From positions 27,513,501 to 27,577,500 of the forward strand of contig NC_071339.1 of assembly GCF_027744825.2 (NCBI RefSeq): 64,000 nt of DNA, written 5' to 3'. This document shows positions 35,621-48,660 of the stretch, in pieces; position 1 is the stretch's first letter, and each line of letters starts with the position of its first letter. The notes beneath the pieces were generated by a model. That model saw nothing but the letters and a program-made list of their open reading frames with translations, had not been told where the DNA came from and searched no databases. The stretch is from Synchiropus splendidus (lineage: Eukaryota > Chordata > Actinopteri > Syngnathiformes > Callionymidae). The position numbers and the translations under genes were made by a program.

Positions 35621-38600
35621 TATGGCACAATGCAGAAAACGCGTTTTCAGCCTGAGATAAGGTGGGTTCCGGAACGACAAACATAAAAATGTTGATAACT
35701 TTGGAAAAACACTTCAGACAGCTTAGATTTGATGTGCAACTGCTAGAAAGACCCTTTCTGCTATAGTGTGAGATGAAAATTTCATTTTCTGAAGCATCCT
35801 TGCAAAGTTATGGCACAATGCAGAAAATGCGTTTTCAGCCTGAGATAAGGTGGGTTCCGGAACACTAAACATAAAAATGTTGATAACTTTGGAAAAACAC
35901 TTCAGACAGCTTAGATTTGATGTGCAACTACTAGAAAGACCCTTTCTGCTATATTGGAGCATACAATTTAATGTTCGGAAGCTTCCATGCAAAGTTATGG
36001 CACAATGCAGACAACGCGTTTTCAGCCTGAGATAAAGTCGATTCTGGAACGCCAAACATAAAAATGTTGATAACTTTCGAAAAACAGTTCAGACTGCTGA
36101 GATTTGATGTGCAACTACTAGAAAGACCCTTTCTGCTATAGTGGGAGGTCAAAATTTCATGTTCTGAAGCTTCCCTGGAAAGTTATGGGACAATGCAGAA
36201 AACGCATTTTCATCCTGAGATAAGGTTGATTCCGGAACGCCAAACATAAAAATGTTCCTAACTTTGGAAAAACACTTCAGAAAGCTTAGATTTGATGTGC
36301 AACGACGAGAAAGACCCTTTCTGCTATAGTGGGAGGTTAAAATTTCATGTTCGGAAGCTTCCCTGGAAAGTTATGGGACAATGCAGAAAACGCATTTTCA
36401 TCCTGAGATTAGGTCGATTCCGGAACGCCAAACATAAAAATGTTGATAACTTTCGAAAAACACTTCAGACAGCTTAGATTTGATGTGCAACTACTAGAAA
36501 GACCCTTTCTGCTAAAGTGGGAGGTGAAAATTTCATGTTCTGAAGCTTCCTCGCAAAGTTATGGCACAATGCAGAAAATGCATTTTCAGCCTGAGATAAG
36601 GTTGATTCCGGAACGCCAAACATAAAAATGTTGATAACTTTCGAAAAACACTTCAGACAGCTTAGATTTGATGTGCAACTACTAGAAAGACCCTTTCTGC
36701 TATAGTGGGACGTCAAAATTTCATGTTCTGAAGCTTCCCTGGAAAGTTATGGGACAATGCAGGAAACAATTTTTCATGCTGAGATAAGGTCGATTCCGGA
36801 ACGCCAAACATAAAAATGTTGATAGCTTTGGAAAAACACTTCAGACAGCTTAGATTTGATGTGCAACTACTAGAAAGACCCTTTCTACTATAGTGGGAGG
36901 TGAACATGTCATGTTCTGAAGCTTCCCTAGAAAGTTATGGGACAATGCAGAAAACGCATTTTCAGCCTGAGATAAGGTTGATTCCGGAACGCCAAACATA
37001 AAAATGTTGATAACTTTGGAAAAACACTTCAGACGGCTTAGATTTGATGTGCAACTACTAGAAAATCCCTTTCTGCTATAGTGGGAGGTGAAAATATGAT
37101 GTTCTGAAGCTTCCCTGCAAAGTTTTAGCACAATGCAGAAAACGCGTTTTCAACCTGAGATAAGGAAGGTTCCGGAACGCCAAACATAAAAATGTTGATA
37201 ACTTTGGAAAAACACTTCAGACAGCTTAGATTTGATGTGCAACTGCTAGAAAGACCATTTCTGCTATAGTGGGAGGTGAACATTTCATGTTCTGAAGCTT
37301 CCATGCAAAGTTATGGCACAATGCAGAAAACGCGTTTTTAGCCTGAGATAAGGTGGGTTCCGGAACGGCAAGCGTAAAAATGTTGCTAACTTTGGAAGAA
37401 CCCTTCAGACAGCTTAGATTTGATGTGCAACTACTAGAAAGACCCTTTCTGCTATAGTGGGATGTCAAAATTTCATGGTCTGAAGCTTCACTGAGAAGTT
37501 ATGGCACAATGCGTAAAACGCGTTTTCAGCCAGAGATAAGGTCGATTCCGAAACGCCAAACATAAAAATGTTGATAACTTTGGAAAAACACATCAGACAG
37601 CTTAGATTTGATGTGCAACTGCTTGAAAGACCCTTTCTGCTATAGTGGGAGGTGAAAATTTCATGTTCTGAAGCTTCCCTGCAAAGTTATGGCACAATGC
37701 TGAACACGCGTTTTCAGCTTGAGATAAGGTGGGTTCCGGGACGGCAAACATTAAAATGTTCATACTTTCGAAAAACACTTCAGTCTGCTTAGATTTGATG
37801 AGCAACTACTAGAAAGACCCTCTCTGCTATTGTGGGAGGTGAACATTTCATGTTCTGACGCTTCCATGCAAAGTTATGGCACAATGCAGAAAACGCGTTT
37901 TCAGCTTGAGATAAGGTGGGTTCCGGAACCACAAACATAAAAATGTTGATAACTTTCGAAAAACACTTCAGACAGCTTAGATTTGATGTGCAACTACTAG
38001 AAAGACCCTTTCTGCTATAGTGGGAGGTGAACATTTCATGTTCTGAAGCTTCCATGCAAAGTTATGGCACAATGCAGAAAACGCGTTTTTAGCCTGAGAT
38101 AAGGTGGGTTCCGGAACGGCAAGCGTAAAAATGTTGCTAACTTTGGAAGAACACTTCAGACAGCTTAGATTTGATGTGCAACTACTAGAAAGACCCTTTC
38201 TGCTATAGTGGGATGTCAAAATTTCATGGTCTGAAGCTTCACTGAGAAGTTATGGCACAATGCGTAAAACGCGTTTTCAGCCTGAGATAAGGTCGATTCC
38301 GAAACGCCAAACATAAAAATGTTGATAACTTTGGAAAAACACATCAGACAGCTTAGATTTGATGTGCAACTACTAGAAAGACCCTTTCTGCTATAGTGGG
38401 AGGTGAAAATTTCATGTTCTGAAGCTTCCCTGCAAAGTTATGGCACAATGCTGAACACGCGTTTTCAGCTTGAGATAAGGTGGGTTCCGGGACGCCAAAC
38501 ATAAAAATGTTGATAACTTTCGAAAAACACTTCAGACAGCTTAGATTTGATGTGCAACTACTAGGAAGACCCTTTCTGCTATAGTGGTACGTGAAAATTT

Positions 38601-41600
38601 CATTTTCTGAAGCTTCCCTGCAAAGTTATGGCACAATGCGTAAAACGCATTTTCAGCCTGAGATAAGGTCGATTCCCGAACGCCCAACATAAAAATGTTG
38701 ATTACTTTGGAACAACACTTCAGACAGCTTAGATTTGATGTGCAACTACTAGAAAGACCCTTTCTGCTATAGTGGGAGGTTAAAATTTCATGTTCGGAAG
38801 CTTCCATGCAAAGTTATGGCACAATGCAGACAACGCGTTTTTTACCCTGAGATAAGGTCGATTCTGGAACGCCAATCATAAAAATGTTGATAACTTCCGA
38901 ATAACACTTCAGACAGCTTAGATTTGATGTGCAACTACTAGAAAGACCCTTTCTGCTATAGTGGGACGGGAAAATTTCATGTTCTGAAGCATCCCTGCAA
39001 AGTTATGTCACAATGCAGAAAACGCGTTTTCAGCTTGAGATAAGGTCGATTCCGGAACGCCAAACATAAAAATGTTGATAACTTTCGAAAAACACTTCAG
39101 ACAGCTTAGATTTGATGTGCAACTACTAGAAAAACCCTTTCTGCTATAGTGGGAGGTGAAAATTTCATTTTCTGATGCTTCCCTGCAAAGTTATGGCACA
39201 GTGCGTAAAACGCGTTTTCAGCCTGAGATACGGTCGGTTCCGAAACACCAAACGTAAAAATGTTGATAACTATCGAAAAACACTTCAGACAGCTTAGATT
39301 TGATGTGCAACTACTAGAAAGAACCTTTCTGCTATAGTGGCAGGTCAAAATTTCATGTTTTGAAGCTTCCTTACAAAGTTATGGCACAATGCAGAAAACG
39401 CGTTTTCAGCCTGAGATAAGGTCGATTCCGGAACGCCATACATAAAAATGTTTATAACTTTGGAAAAACACATCAGACAGCTTAGATTTGTTGTGCAACT
39501 ACTAGAAAGACCCTTTCTGCCATAGTGGGAGGTTAAAATTTCATGTTCGGAAGCTTCCATGCAAAGTTATGGCACAATGCAGACAACGCGTTTTCAGCCT
39601 GAGATAAGGTCGATTCTGGAACGCCAATCATAAAAATGTTGATAACTTCCGAAAAACACTTCAGACAGCTTAGATTTGATTTGCAACTACTAGAAAGACC
39701 CTTTCTGCTATCGTGGGAGGTCAAAATTTCATGTTCTGAAGCTTCCCTGGAAAGTTATGGGACAATGCAGAAAACGATATTTCATCGTGAGATAAGGTCG
39801 ATTCCGGAACGCCAAGCATAAAAATGTTGATAACTTTCGAAAAACTCTTCAGACAGCTTAGATTTGATGTGCAACTACTAGAAAGACCCTTTCTGCAATC
39901 GTGGGAGGTGAACATTTCATGTTCTGAAGCTTCCCTGCAAAGTTATGGCACAATGCAGAAAACGCGTTTTCAGCAGATAAGGTTGATTCCGGAACGTCAA
40001 ACATAAAAATGTTGATAACTTTGGAAAAACACTTTAGACAGCTTAGATTTGATGTGCAACTACTAGAAAAACCCTTTCTGCTTTAGTGGGAGGTGAAAAT
40101 TTCATTTTCTGATGCTTCCCTGCAAAGTTATGGCACAATGCGTAAAACGCGTTTCCAGCCTGAGATAAGGTCGATTCTGGAACGCCAAACATAAAAATGT
40201 TGATAACTTTGGAAAAACACTTCAGAGAGCTTAGATTTGATGTGCAACTACTGTAAAGACCCTTTCTGCTATAGTGGGATGTGAACATTTCATGTTCTGA
40301 AGCTTCCCTGCAAAGTTATGGCACAATGCGTAAAACGAGTTTTCAGCCTGAGATAAGGTCGATTCCGGAACGCCAAACATAAAAATGTTGATAACTTTGG
40401 TAATACACTTCAGACAGCTTAGATTTGATGTGCAACTACTAGAAAGACCGTTTCTGCTATAGTGGGATGTGAACATTTCAGGTTCTGAAGCTTCCCTGCA
40501 AAGTTATTGCACAATGCGTAAAACGCGTTTTCTGCCTAAGATAAGGTCGATTCCGGAACGCCCAACAAAAATATGTTGATAACTTTGGAAAAACACTTCA
40601 GACAGCTTAGATTTGATGTGCAACTACTAGAAAGTCCCTTTCTGCTACAGTGGGAGGTGAAAATTTCATTTTCTGGTGCTTCCCTGCAAAGTTATGGCAC
40701 AATACGTAAAACGCGTTTTCAGCCTGAGATAAGGTCGATTCCGGAACGCAAAACATAAAAATGTTCATAACTTTGGAAAAACACTTCAGACAGCTTACAT
40801 TTGATGTGCAACTACGAGAAAGACCCTTTCTGCTATAGTGGGAGGTGAACATTTCATGTTCTGAAGCTTCCCCGCAAAGTTATGGCACAATGCGTAAAAC
40901 GCGTTTTCAGCCTGAGATAAGGTCGATTCCGGAACGCCAAACATAAAAATGTTGATAACTTTGGAACAACACTTCAGACAGCTTAGATTTGATGTGCAAC
41001 TACTAGAAAGACCCTTTCTGCTATAGTGGGAGGTTAAAATTTCATGTTCGGAAGCTTCCATGCAAAGTTATGGCACAATGCAGACAACCCGTTTTCAGAA
41101 TGAGATAAGGTCGATTCTGGAACGCCAAACATAAAAATGTTGATAACATTCGAAAAACACTTCAGACAGCTTAGATTTGATGTGCAACTACTAGAAAGAC
41201 CCTTTCTGCTATAGTGGGAGGTGAAAATTTCATGTTCTGAAGCTTCCCTGCAAAGTTATGGCAGAATGCAGAAAACCTGTTTTCAGCCTGAGATAAGGTG
41301 GGTTCAGGAACGCCAAACATAAAAATGTTGATAACTTTGGAAAAACACTTCAGACAGCTTAGATTTGATGTGCAACTACTGGAAAGACCCTTTCTGCTAT
41401 AGTGGGAGGTGAAAATTTCATTTTCTGAAGCTTCCCTGCAAAGTTATGGCACAATGCGTAAAACGAGTTTTCAGCCTGAGATAAGGTCGATTCCGGAACG
41501 CCAAACATAAAAATGTTGATAACTTTGGAAAAACACTTCAGACAGCTTAGATTTGATATGCAACTACTAGAAAGACCCTTTCTGCTATAGTGGGAGGTGA

Positions 41601-43975
41601 ACATTTCATGTTCTGAAGCTTCCCTGCAAAGTTATGGCACAATGCGTAAAACGAGTTTTCAGCCTGAGATAAGGTCGATTCCGGAACGCCAAACATAAAA
41701 ATGTTGATGACTTTGGAAAAACACTTCAGACAGCTTAGATTAGATATGCAACTACTAGAAAGACCCTTTCTGCTATAGTGGGACGTGAAAATTTCATGTT
41801 CTGAAGCTTCCCTGCAAAGTTATGGCAGAATGCAGAAAACCTGTTTTCAGCCTGAGATAAGGTGGGTTCCCGAACGGCAAGCGTAAAATTGTTGCTAACT
41901 TTGGAAGAACACTTCAGACAGCTTAGATTTGATGTGCAACTGCTAGAATGACCATTTCTGCTATAGTGGGAGGTGAACATTTCATGTTCTCAAGCTTCCC
42001 TTAGAAGTTATGGCACAATGCAAAAAACGCATTATCAGCCTGAGATAAGGTCGATTCCGGAACGCCAAACATAAAAATGTTGATTACTTTGGAACAACAC
42101 TTCAGACAGCTTACATTTGATGTGCAACTACTAGAAAGACCCTTTCTGCTATAGTGGGACGTGAAAATTTCATGTTCTGAAGCTTCCCAGCAAAGTTATG
42201 GCACAATGCAGAAAAGGCGTTTTCAGCTTGAGATAAGGTGGGTTCCGGAACGCCAAACATAAAAATGTTGATAACTTTTTAAAAACACTTCAGACAGCTT
42301 AGATTTGATGTGCAACTACTAGAAAGTCCCTTTCTGCTGCAGTGGGAGGTGAAAATTTCATTTTCTGAAGCTTCCCTGCAAAGTTATGGCACAATGCAGA
42401 ACACGCGTTTTCAGCTTAAGATAAGGTTGGTTCCCGAACGCCAAACATTAAAATGTTGATAACTTTCGAAAAACATTTGAGACAGCTTAGATTTGATGTG
42501 CAACTACTAGGAAGACCCTTTCTGCTATAGTGGGATGTGAAAATTTCATTTTCTAAAGCTTCCCTGCAAAGTTATGGCACAATGCGTAAAACGCGTTTTC
42601 AGCCTGAGATAAGGTCGATTCCCGAACGCCCAACGTAAAAATGTTGATTACTTTGGAACAACACTTCAGACAGCTTAGATTTGATGTGCAACAACTAGAA
42701 AGCCCCTTTCTGCTATAGTGGGAGGTGACAATTTTATTTTCTGATGCTTCCATGCAAAGTTATGGCACAATGCGTAAAACGCGTTTTCAGCCTGAGATAA
42801 GGTCGATTCTGGAACGCCAAACATGAAAATATTGATAACTTTGGAAAAACACTTCAGACAGCTTAGATTTGATGTGCATCTACTAGAAAGACCCTTTCTG
42901 CTATAGTGGGAGGTGAACATTTCATGTTCTGAAGCTTCCCTGAGAAGTTATGGCACAATGCAGAAAACTCGTTTTCAGCTTGAGATAAGGTGGGTTCCGG
43001 AACGCCAAACATAAAGATGTTGATAACTTTCGAAAAACACTTCAGACAGCTTAGATTTGATGTGCAACTACAAGAAAGACCCTTTCTGGTATAGTGGGAC
43101 GTGAAAATTTCATTTTCTGAAGCTTCCCTGCAAAGTTATGGCACAATGCGTAAAACGCGTTTTCAGCCTGAGATAAGGTCGATTCCGGAAAGCCCAAAAA
43201 AAATATGTTGATAACTTTGGAAAAACACTTCAGACAGCTTAGATTTGATGTGCAACTACTGGAAAGACCCTTTCTGCTATAGTGGGATGTGAACATTTCA
43301 TGTTCTGAAGCTTCCCTGAGAAGTTATGGCACAATGCAGAAAACTCGTTTTCAGCTTGAGATAAGGTGGGTTCCGGAACGCCAAATATAAAAATGTTGAT
43401 AACTTTCGAAAAAATCTTCAGACAGCTTAGATTTGATGTGCAACTACAAGAAAGACCCTTTCTGGTATAGTGGGACGTGAAAATTTCATTTTCTGAAGCT
43501 TCCCTGCAAAGTTATGGCACAATGCGTAAAACGCGTTTTCAGCCTGAGATAAGGTCGATTCCGGAACGCCAAACATAAAAATGTTGATAACTTTCGAAAA
43601 ACACTTCAGACAGCTTCGATTTGATGTGCTTCTACTAGAAAGACCCTTTCTGCTATAGTGGGAGGTGAACATTTCATGTTCTGAAGCTTCCCTGAGAAGT
43701 TATGGCACAATGCAGAAAACGCGTTTTCAGCTTGAGATAAGGTGGGTTCCGGAACGCCAAACATAAAAATGTTGATAACTTTCGAAAAACACTTCAGACA
43801 GCTTAGATTTGATGTGCAACTACTAGAAAGACCCTTTCTGCTATAGTGGGACGTGAAAATTTCATGTTCTGAAGCTTCCCAGCAAAGTTATGGCACAATG
43901 CAGAAAAGGCGTTTTCAGCTTGAGATAAGGTGGGTTCCGGAACGCCAAACATAAAAATGTTGATAACTTTTTAAA
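35620..43975. repeat. Large satellite duplicon, copy 2
   Basis: Second copy of the region starting near 21700. It keeps the order of rare variants of copy 1, including the private 3-bp deletion at 39973 (TTTTCAGCAGATAAGG), 13,723 bp from that at 26250. The offset steps 13,911, 13,723, 13,911, 13,723, 13,535 bp along its length. Each step is one monomer, showing loss at about 36225, gain at about 37459-37646, loss near 38755 and loss near 42300 relative to copy 1. Around 39335-39400 one monomer has a different variant set (GGCAGGTCAAAATTTC, TTTTGAAGCTTCCTTACAAAG) from its partner, suggestive of conversion. No gene is present. Confidence 0.88.
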
Positions 43976-46250
43976 AACACTTCAGACAGCTTAGATTTGA
44001 TGTGCAACTACAAGAAAGACCCTTTCTGGTATAGTGGGACGTGAAAATTTCATTTTCTGAAGCTTCCCTGCAAAGTTATGGCACAATGCGTAAAACGCGT
44101 TTTCAGCCTGAGATAAGGTCGATTCCGGAACGCCAAACATAAAAATGTTGATAACTTTCGAAAAACACTTCAGACAGCTTAGATTTGATGTGCAACTACT
44201 AGAAAGTCCCTTTCTGCTGCAGTGGGAGGTGAAAATTTCATTTTCTGAAGCTTCCCTGCAAAGTTATGGCACAATGCAGAACACGCGTTTTCAGCTTGAG
44301 ATAAGGTTGGTTCCCGAACGCCAAACATTAAAATGTTGATAACTTTCGAAAAACATTTGAGACAGCTTAGATTTGATGTGCAACTACTAGGAAGACCCTT
44401 TCTGCTATAGTGGGATGTGAAAATTTCATTTTCTGAAGCTTCCCTGCAAAGTTATGGCACAATGCGTAAAACGCGTTTTCAGCCTGAGATAAGGTCGATT
44501 CCCGAACGCCCAACATAAAAATGTTGATTACTTTGGAACAACACTTCAGACAGCTTAGATTTGATGTGCAACTACTAGAAAGCCCCTTTCTGCTATAGTG
44601 GGAGGTGAACATTTCATGTTCTGATGCTTCCATGCAAAGTTATGGCACAATGCGTAAAACGCGTTTTCAGCCTGAGATAAGGTCGATTCTGGAACGCCAA
44701 ACATGAAAATATTGATAACTTTGGAAAAACACTTCAGACAGCTTAGATTTGATGTGCTTCTACTAGAAAGACCCTTTCTGCTATAGTGGGAGGTGAACAT
44801 TTCATGTTCTGAAGCTTCCCTGAGAAGTTATGGCACAATGCAGAAAACTCGTTTTCAGCTTGAGATAAGGTGGGTTCCGGAACGCCAAACATAAAGATGT
44901 TGATAACTTTCGAAAAACACTTCAGACAGCTTAGATTTGATGTGCAACTACAAGAAAGACCCTTTCTGGTATAGTGGGACGTGAAAATTTCATTTTCTGA
45001 AGCTTCCCTGCAAAGTTATGGCACAATGCGTAAAACGCGTTTTCAGCCTGAGATAAGGTCGATTCCGGAAAGCCCAAAAAAAATATGTTGATAACTTTGG
45101 AAAAACACTTCAGACAGCTTAGATTTGATGTGCAACTACTGGAAAGACCCTTTCTGCTATAGTGGGATGTGAACATTTCATGTTCTGAAGCTTCCCTGCA
45201 AAGTTATGGCACAATGCGTAAAACGCGTTTTCAGCCTGAGATAAGGTCGATTCCGGAACGCCAAACATAAAAATGTTGATAACTTTCGAAAAACACTTCA
45301 GACAGCTTCGATTTGATGTGCAACTACTAGAAAGTCCATTTCTGCTACAGTGGGAGGTGAAAATTTCATTTTCTGAAGCTTCCCTGCAAAGTTATGGCAC
45401 AACAGAACACGCGTTTTCAGCTTGAGATAAGGTGGGTTCCCGAACGCCAAACATTAAAATGTTGATAACTTTCGAAAAACATTTGAGACAGCTTAGATTT
45501 GATGTGCAACTACTAGGAAGACCCTTTCTGCTATAGTGGGAGGTGAACATTTCATGTTCTGATGCTTCCATGCAAAGTTATGGCACAATGCGTAAAACGC
45601 GTTTTCAGCCTGAGATAAGGTCGATTCTGGAACGCCAAACATGAAAATATTGATAACTTTGGAAAAACACTTCAGACAGCTTAGATTTGATGTGCAACTA
45701 CTGGAAAGACCCTTTCTGCTATAGTGGGATGTGAACATTTCATGTTCTGAAGCTTCCCTGAGAAGTTATGGCACAATGCAGAAAACTCGTTTTCAGCTTG
45801 AGATAAGGTGGGTTCCGGAACGCCAAACATAAAAATGTTGATAACTTTCGAAAAACACTTCAGACAGCTTAGATTTGATGTGCAACTACAAGAAAGACCC
45901 TTTCTGGTATAGTGGGACGTGAAAATTTCATTTTCTGAAGCTTCCCTGCAAAGTTATGGCACAATGCGTAAAACGCGTTTTCAGCCTGAGATAAGGTCGA
46001 TTCCGGAACGCCAAACATAAAAATGTTGATAACTTTCGAAAAACACTTCAGACAGCTTCGATTTGATGTGCAACTACTAGAAAGTCCATTTCTGCTACAG
46101 TGGGAGGTGAAAATTTCATTTTCTGAAGCTTCCCTGCAAAGTTATGGCACAATGCAGAACACGCGTTTTCAGCTTGAGATAAGGTGGGTTCCCGAACGCC
46201 AAACATTAAAATGTTGATGACTTTCGAAAAACATTTGAGACAGCTTAGAT
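42553..46250. repeat. 10-monomer local higher-order repeat
   Basis: Monomers at 42553-43280 recur at about 44433-45160, an offset of 1,880 bp (10 x 188): ACATAAAGATG, AAAGCCC plus eight A residues, and CTACAAGAAAGACCC recur in the same order. A further partial round (44145-44340 against 46023-46217) is offset by 1,878 bp because a 2-bp deletion (ACAACAGAACACG for ACAATGCAGAACACG, about 45402) lies between. The units share monomers with the 15-monomer unit at 27.7-33.1 kb, so the same set of monomers has been amplified in different phasings. Confidence 0.85.
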
Positions 46251-46384
46251 TTGATGTGCAACTACTAGGAAGACCCTTTCTGCGATAGTGGGATGTGAAA
46301 ATTTCATTTTTTGAAGCTTCCCTGCAAAGTTACGGCACAATGCGTAAAACGCGTTTTCAGCCTAAAATAAGGTCGATTCCGGAA

Positions 46385-47330
46385 CGCCAAACATAAAAAT
46401 TTTCATAACTTTGGAAAAACACTTCAGACCGCTTACATTTGTTGTGCAACTACTAGAAAGACCCTTTATGCTATAGTGGGATGTGAACATTTCATGTTCT
46501 GAAGCTTCCCTGCAAAGTTATGTCACAATGCAGAAAACCTGTTTTCAGCCTGAGATGAGGTCGATTCTGGAACGCCAAACATAAAAATGTTGATAACTTT
46601 GGAAAAACACATCAGACAGCTTAGATTTGATGTGCAACTACTAGAAAGACCCTTTCTGCCATAGTGGGACGTGAAAATTTCATGTTCTGAAGCTTCCCTG
46701 CAAAGTTATGGCACAATGCAGAAAACCTGTTTTCAGCCTGAGATAGTGTGGGTTCCGGAACGCCAAACATAAAAATGTTGATAACTTTGGAAAAACACAT
46801 CAGACAGCTTAGATTTGATGTGCAACTACTAGAAAGACCCTTTCTGCTATCATGCGAGGTGAACATTTCATGTTCTGAAGCTTCCCTGCAAAGTTATTGC
46901 ACAATGCGTAAAACGCGTTTTCAGCCTAAAATAAGGTCGATTCCGGAACGCCAAACATAAAAATGTTGATAACTTTGGAAAAACACGTCAGACAGCTTAG
47001 ATTTGATTTGCAACAACGAGAAAGACCCTTTCTGGTATAGTGGGAGGTGAAAATTTCATGTTCTGAAGCTTCCCTGCAAAGTTATGGCACAATGCAGAAA
47101 ACGCCTTTTCAGCGTGAGATAAGGTTGATTCCGGAACGCCAAACATAAAAATTTTCATAACTTTGGAAAAACACTTCAGACCGCTTACATTTGTTGTGCA
47201 ACTACTAGAAAGACCCTTTATGCTATAGTGGGATGTGAACATTTCATGTTCTGAAGCTTCCCTGCAAAGTTATGTCACAATGCAGAAAACCTGTTTTCAG
47301 CCTGAGATGAGGTGGGTTCTGGAACGCCAA
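46385..47330. repeat. 4-monomer duplication
   Basis: A block with ACATAAAAATTTTCATAAC, CAGACCGCTTACATTTGTTG, CCCTTTATGCTATAG, TTATGTCACAATGC and GAAAACCTGTTTTC starts at 46391 and again at 47143, 752 bp (4 x 188) apart. These variants are rare elsewhere, so this is a local duplication. Confidence 0.85.
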
Positions 47331-48040
47331 ACATAAAAATGTTGATAACCTTGAAAAACACTTCAGACAGCTTAGATTTGATGTGCAACTACTAGAAAGA
47401 CCCTTTCGGCTAATGTGGGAGGTGAAAATTTCATGTCCTGAAGCTTCCCTGCAAAGTTATGGCACAATGCAGAAAACGCGTGTTCAGCCTGAGATAAGGT
47501 GGGTTCCGGAACGCCAAACGTAAAAATGTTGATAACTTTGGAAAAACATTTCAGACAGCTTAGATTTGATGTGCAACTACTAGAAAGACCCTTTCTGCAA
47601 TAGTGGGACTAGAACATTTCTTGTTCTGAAGCTTCCCTCAGAAGTTATGGCACAATGCAGAAAATGCGTTTTCAGCCTGAGATAAGGTGGGTTCCAGAAC
47701 GCCAAACATAAAATTCTTGATAACTTTGGAAAAAAACATTTCAGACAGCTTAGATTTGATGTGCAACTACTAGAAAGACCCTTTCTGCTATAATGGGAGG
47801 TGAAAATGTCATGTTCTGAAGCTTCCCTGCAAAGTTTTGGCACAATGCAGAAAACGCGTTTTCAGCCTGAGATAAGGTGGGTTCCGGAACGCGAAACATA
47901 AAAATGTTGATAATTTTGGAAAAACACTTCAGACAGCTTAGATTTGATGTGACACTACTACAAAGACCCTTTGTGCGATAGTGGGAGGTTAAAATTTAAT
48001 GTTCAGAAGCTTCCCTGTAAAGTTATGGCACAATGCAGAA

Positions 48041-48085
48041 AACGCATTTTGAGATTGAGATAAGTTTTCAGCCTGAGATAAGGTC
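48041..48085. repeat. Expanded monomer, 18-bp insertion
   Basis: The usual single TGAGATAAGG is doubled: GCATTTTGAGATTGAGATAAG is followed by TTTTCAGCCTGAGATAAGG. GATAA-type landmarks at 47909 and 48115 are 206 bp apart, that is 188 + 18. The extra bases repeat the TTTTCAG/GAGATAAG segment, so a short tandem duplication or a slipped joint between two monomer variants explains it. Confidence 0.85.
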
Positions 48086-48619
48086 GATTCCGGAACGCCA
48101 AACATGAAAATGTTGATAACTTTGGAAAAACACTTCAGACAGCTTAGATTTGATGTGACACTACTACAAAGACCCTTTGTGCGATAGTGGGAGGTTAAAA
48201 TTTAATGTTCAGAATCTTCCCTGCAAAGTTATGGCACAATGCAGAAAACGCATTTTGAGACTAAGATAAGGTCGATTCCGGAACGCCAAACATAAAAATG
48301 TTGATAACTTTGGAAAAACACTTCAGACAGCTTAGATTTGATGTGTAACTACTAGAAAGACCCTTTCTGCTATAGTGGGAGGTGAAATTTTCATGTTCTG
48401 AAGCTTCCCTGCAAAGTTATGGCACAATGCAGAAAACGCGTTTTCAGCCTGAGATAAAGTGGATTCTGGAACGCCAAACATAAAAATGTTGATAACTTTG
48501 GAAAACCACTTCAAACAGCTTAGATTTGATGTGCAACTACTAGAAAGACCCTTTCTGCTACAGTGGGAGGTTAAAATTTCATGTTCTGAAGCTTCCCTGC
48601 AAAGTTATGGCACAATGCA

Positions 48620-48633
48620 GAAAACGCGTTTTC
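48620..48633. repeat. 14-bp perfect palindrome GAAAACGCGTTTTC (one example of many)
   Basis: This sequence equals its own reverse complement and recurs in most monomers with a CAG upstream. With flanks it extends to GCAGAAAACGCGTTTTCAGC, 20 bp with one mismatched pair. Variants of the centre (ATGCG, ACGCA, ACACG) are mostly CpG transitions. A second monomer class has GTAAAACGCGTTTTC, which keeps the inner 12 bp. Confidence 0.95.
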
Positions 48634-48650
48634 AGCCTGAGATAAGGTGG

Positions 48651-48660
48651 GTTCCGGAAC
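48651..48660. repeat. 10-bp perfect palindrome GTTCCGGAAC (one example of many)
   Basis: Found in the GGTGGGTTCCGGAACGCC monomer class; the GGTCGATTCCGGAACGCC class keeps the inner TTCCGGAA. Its centre lies about 29 bp, near three helical turns, from the centre of the GAAAACGCGTTTTC palindrome in the same monomer. Confidence 0.9.
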
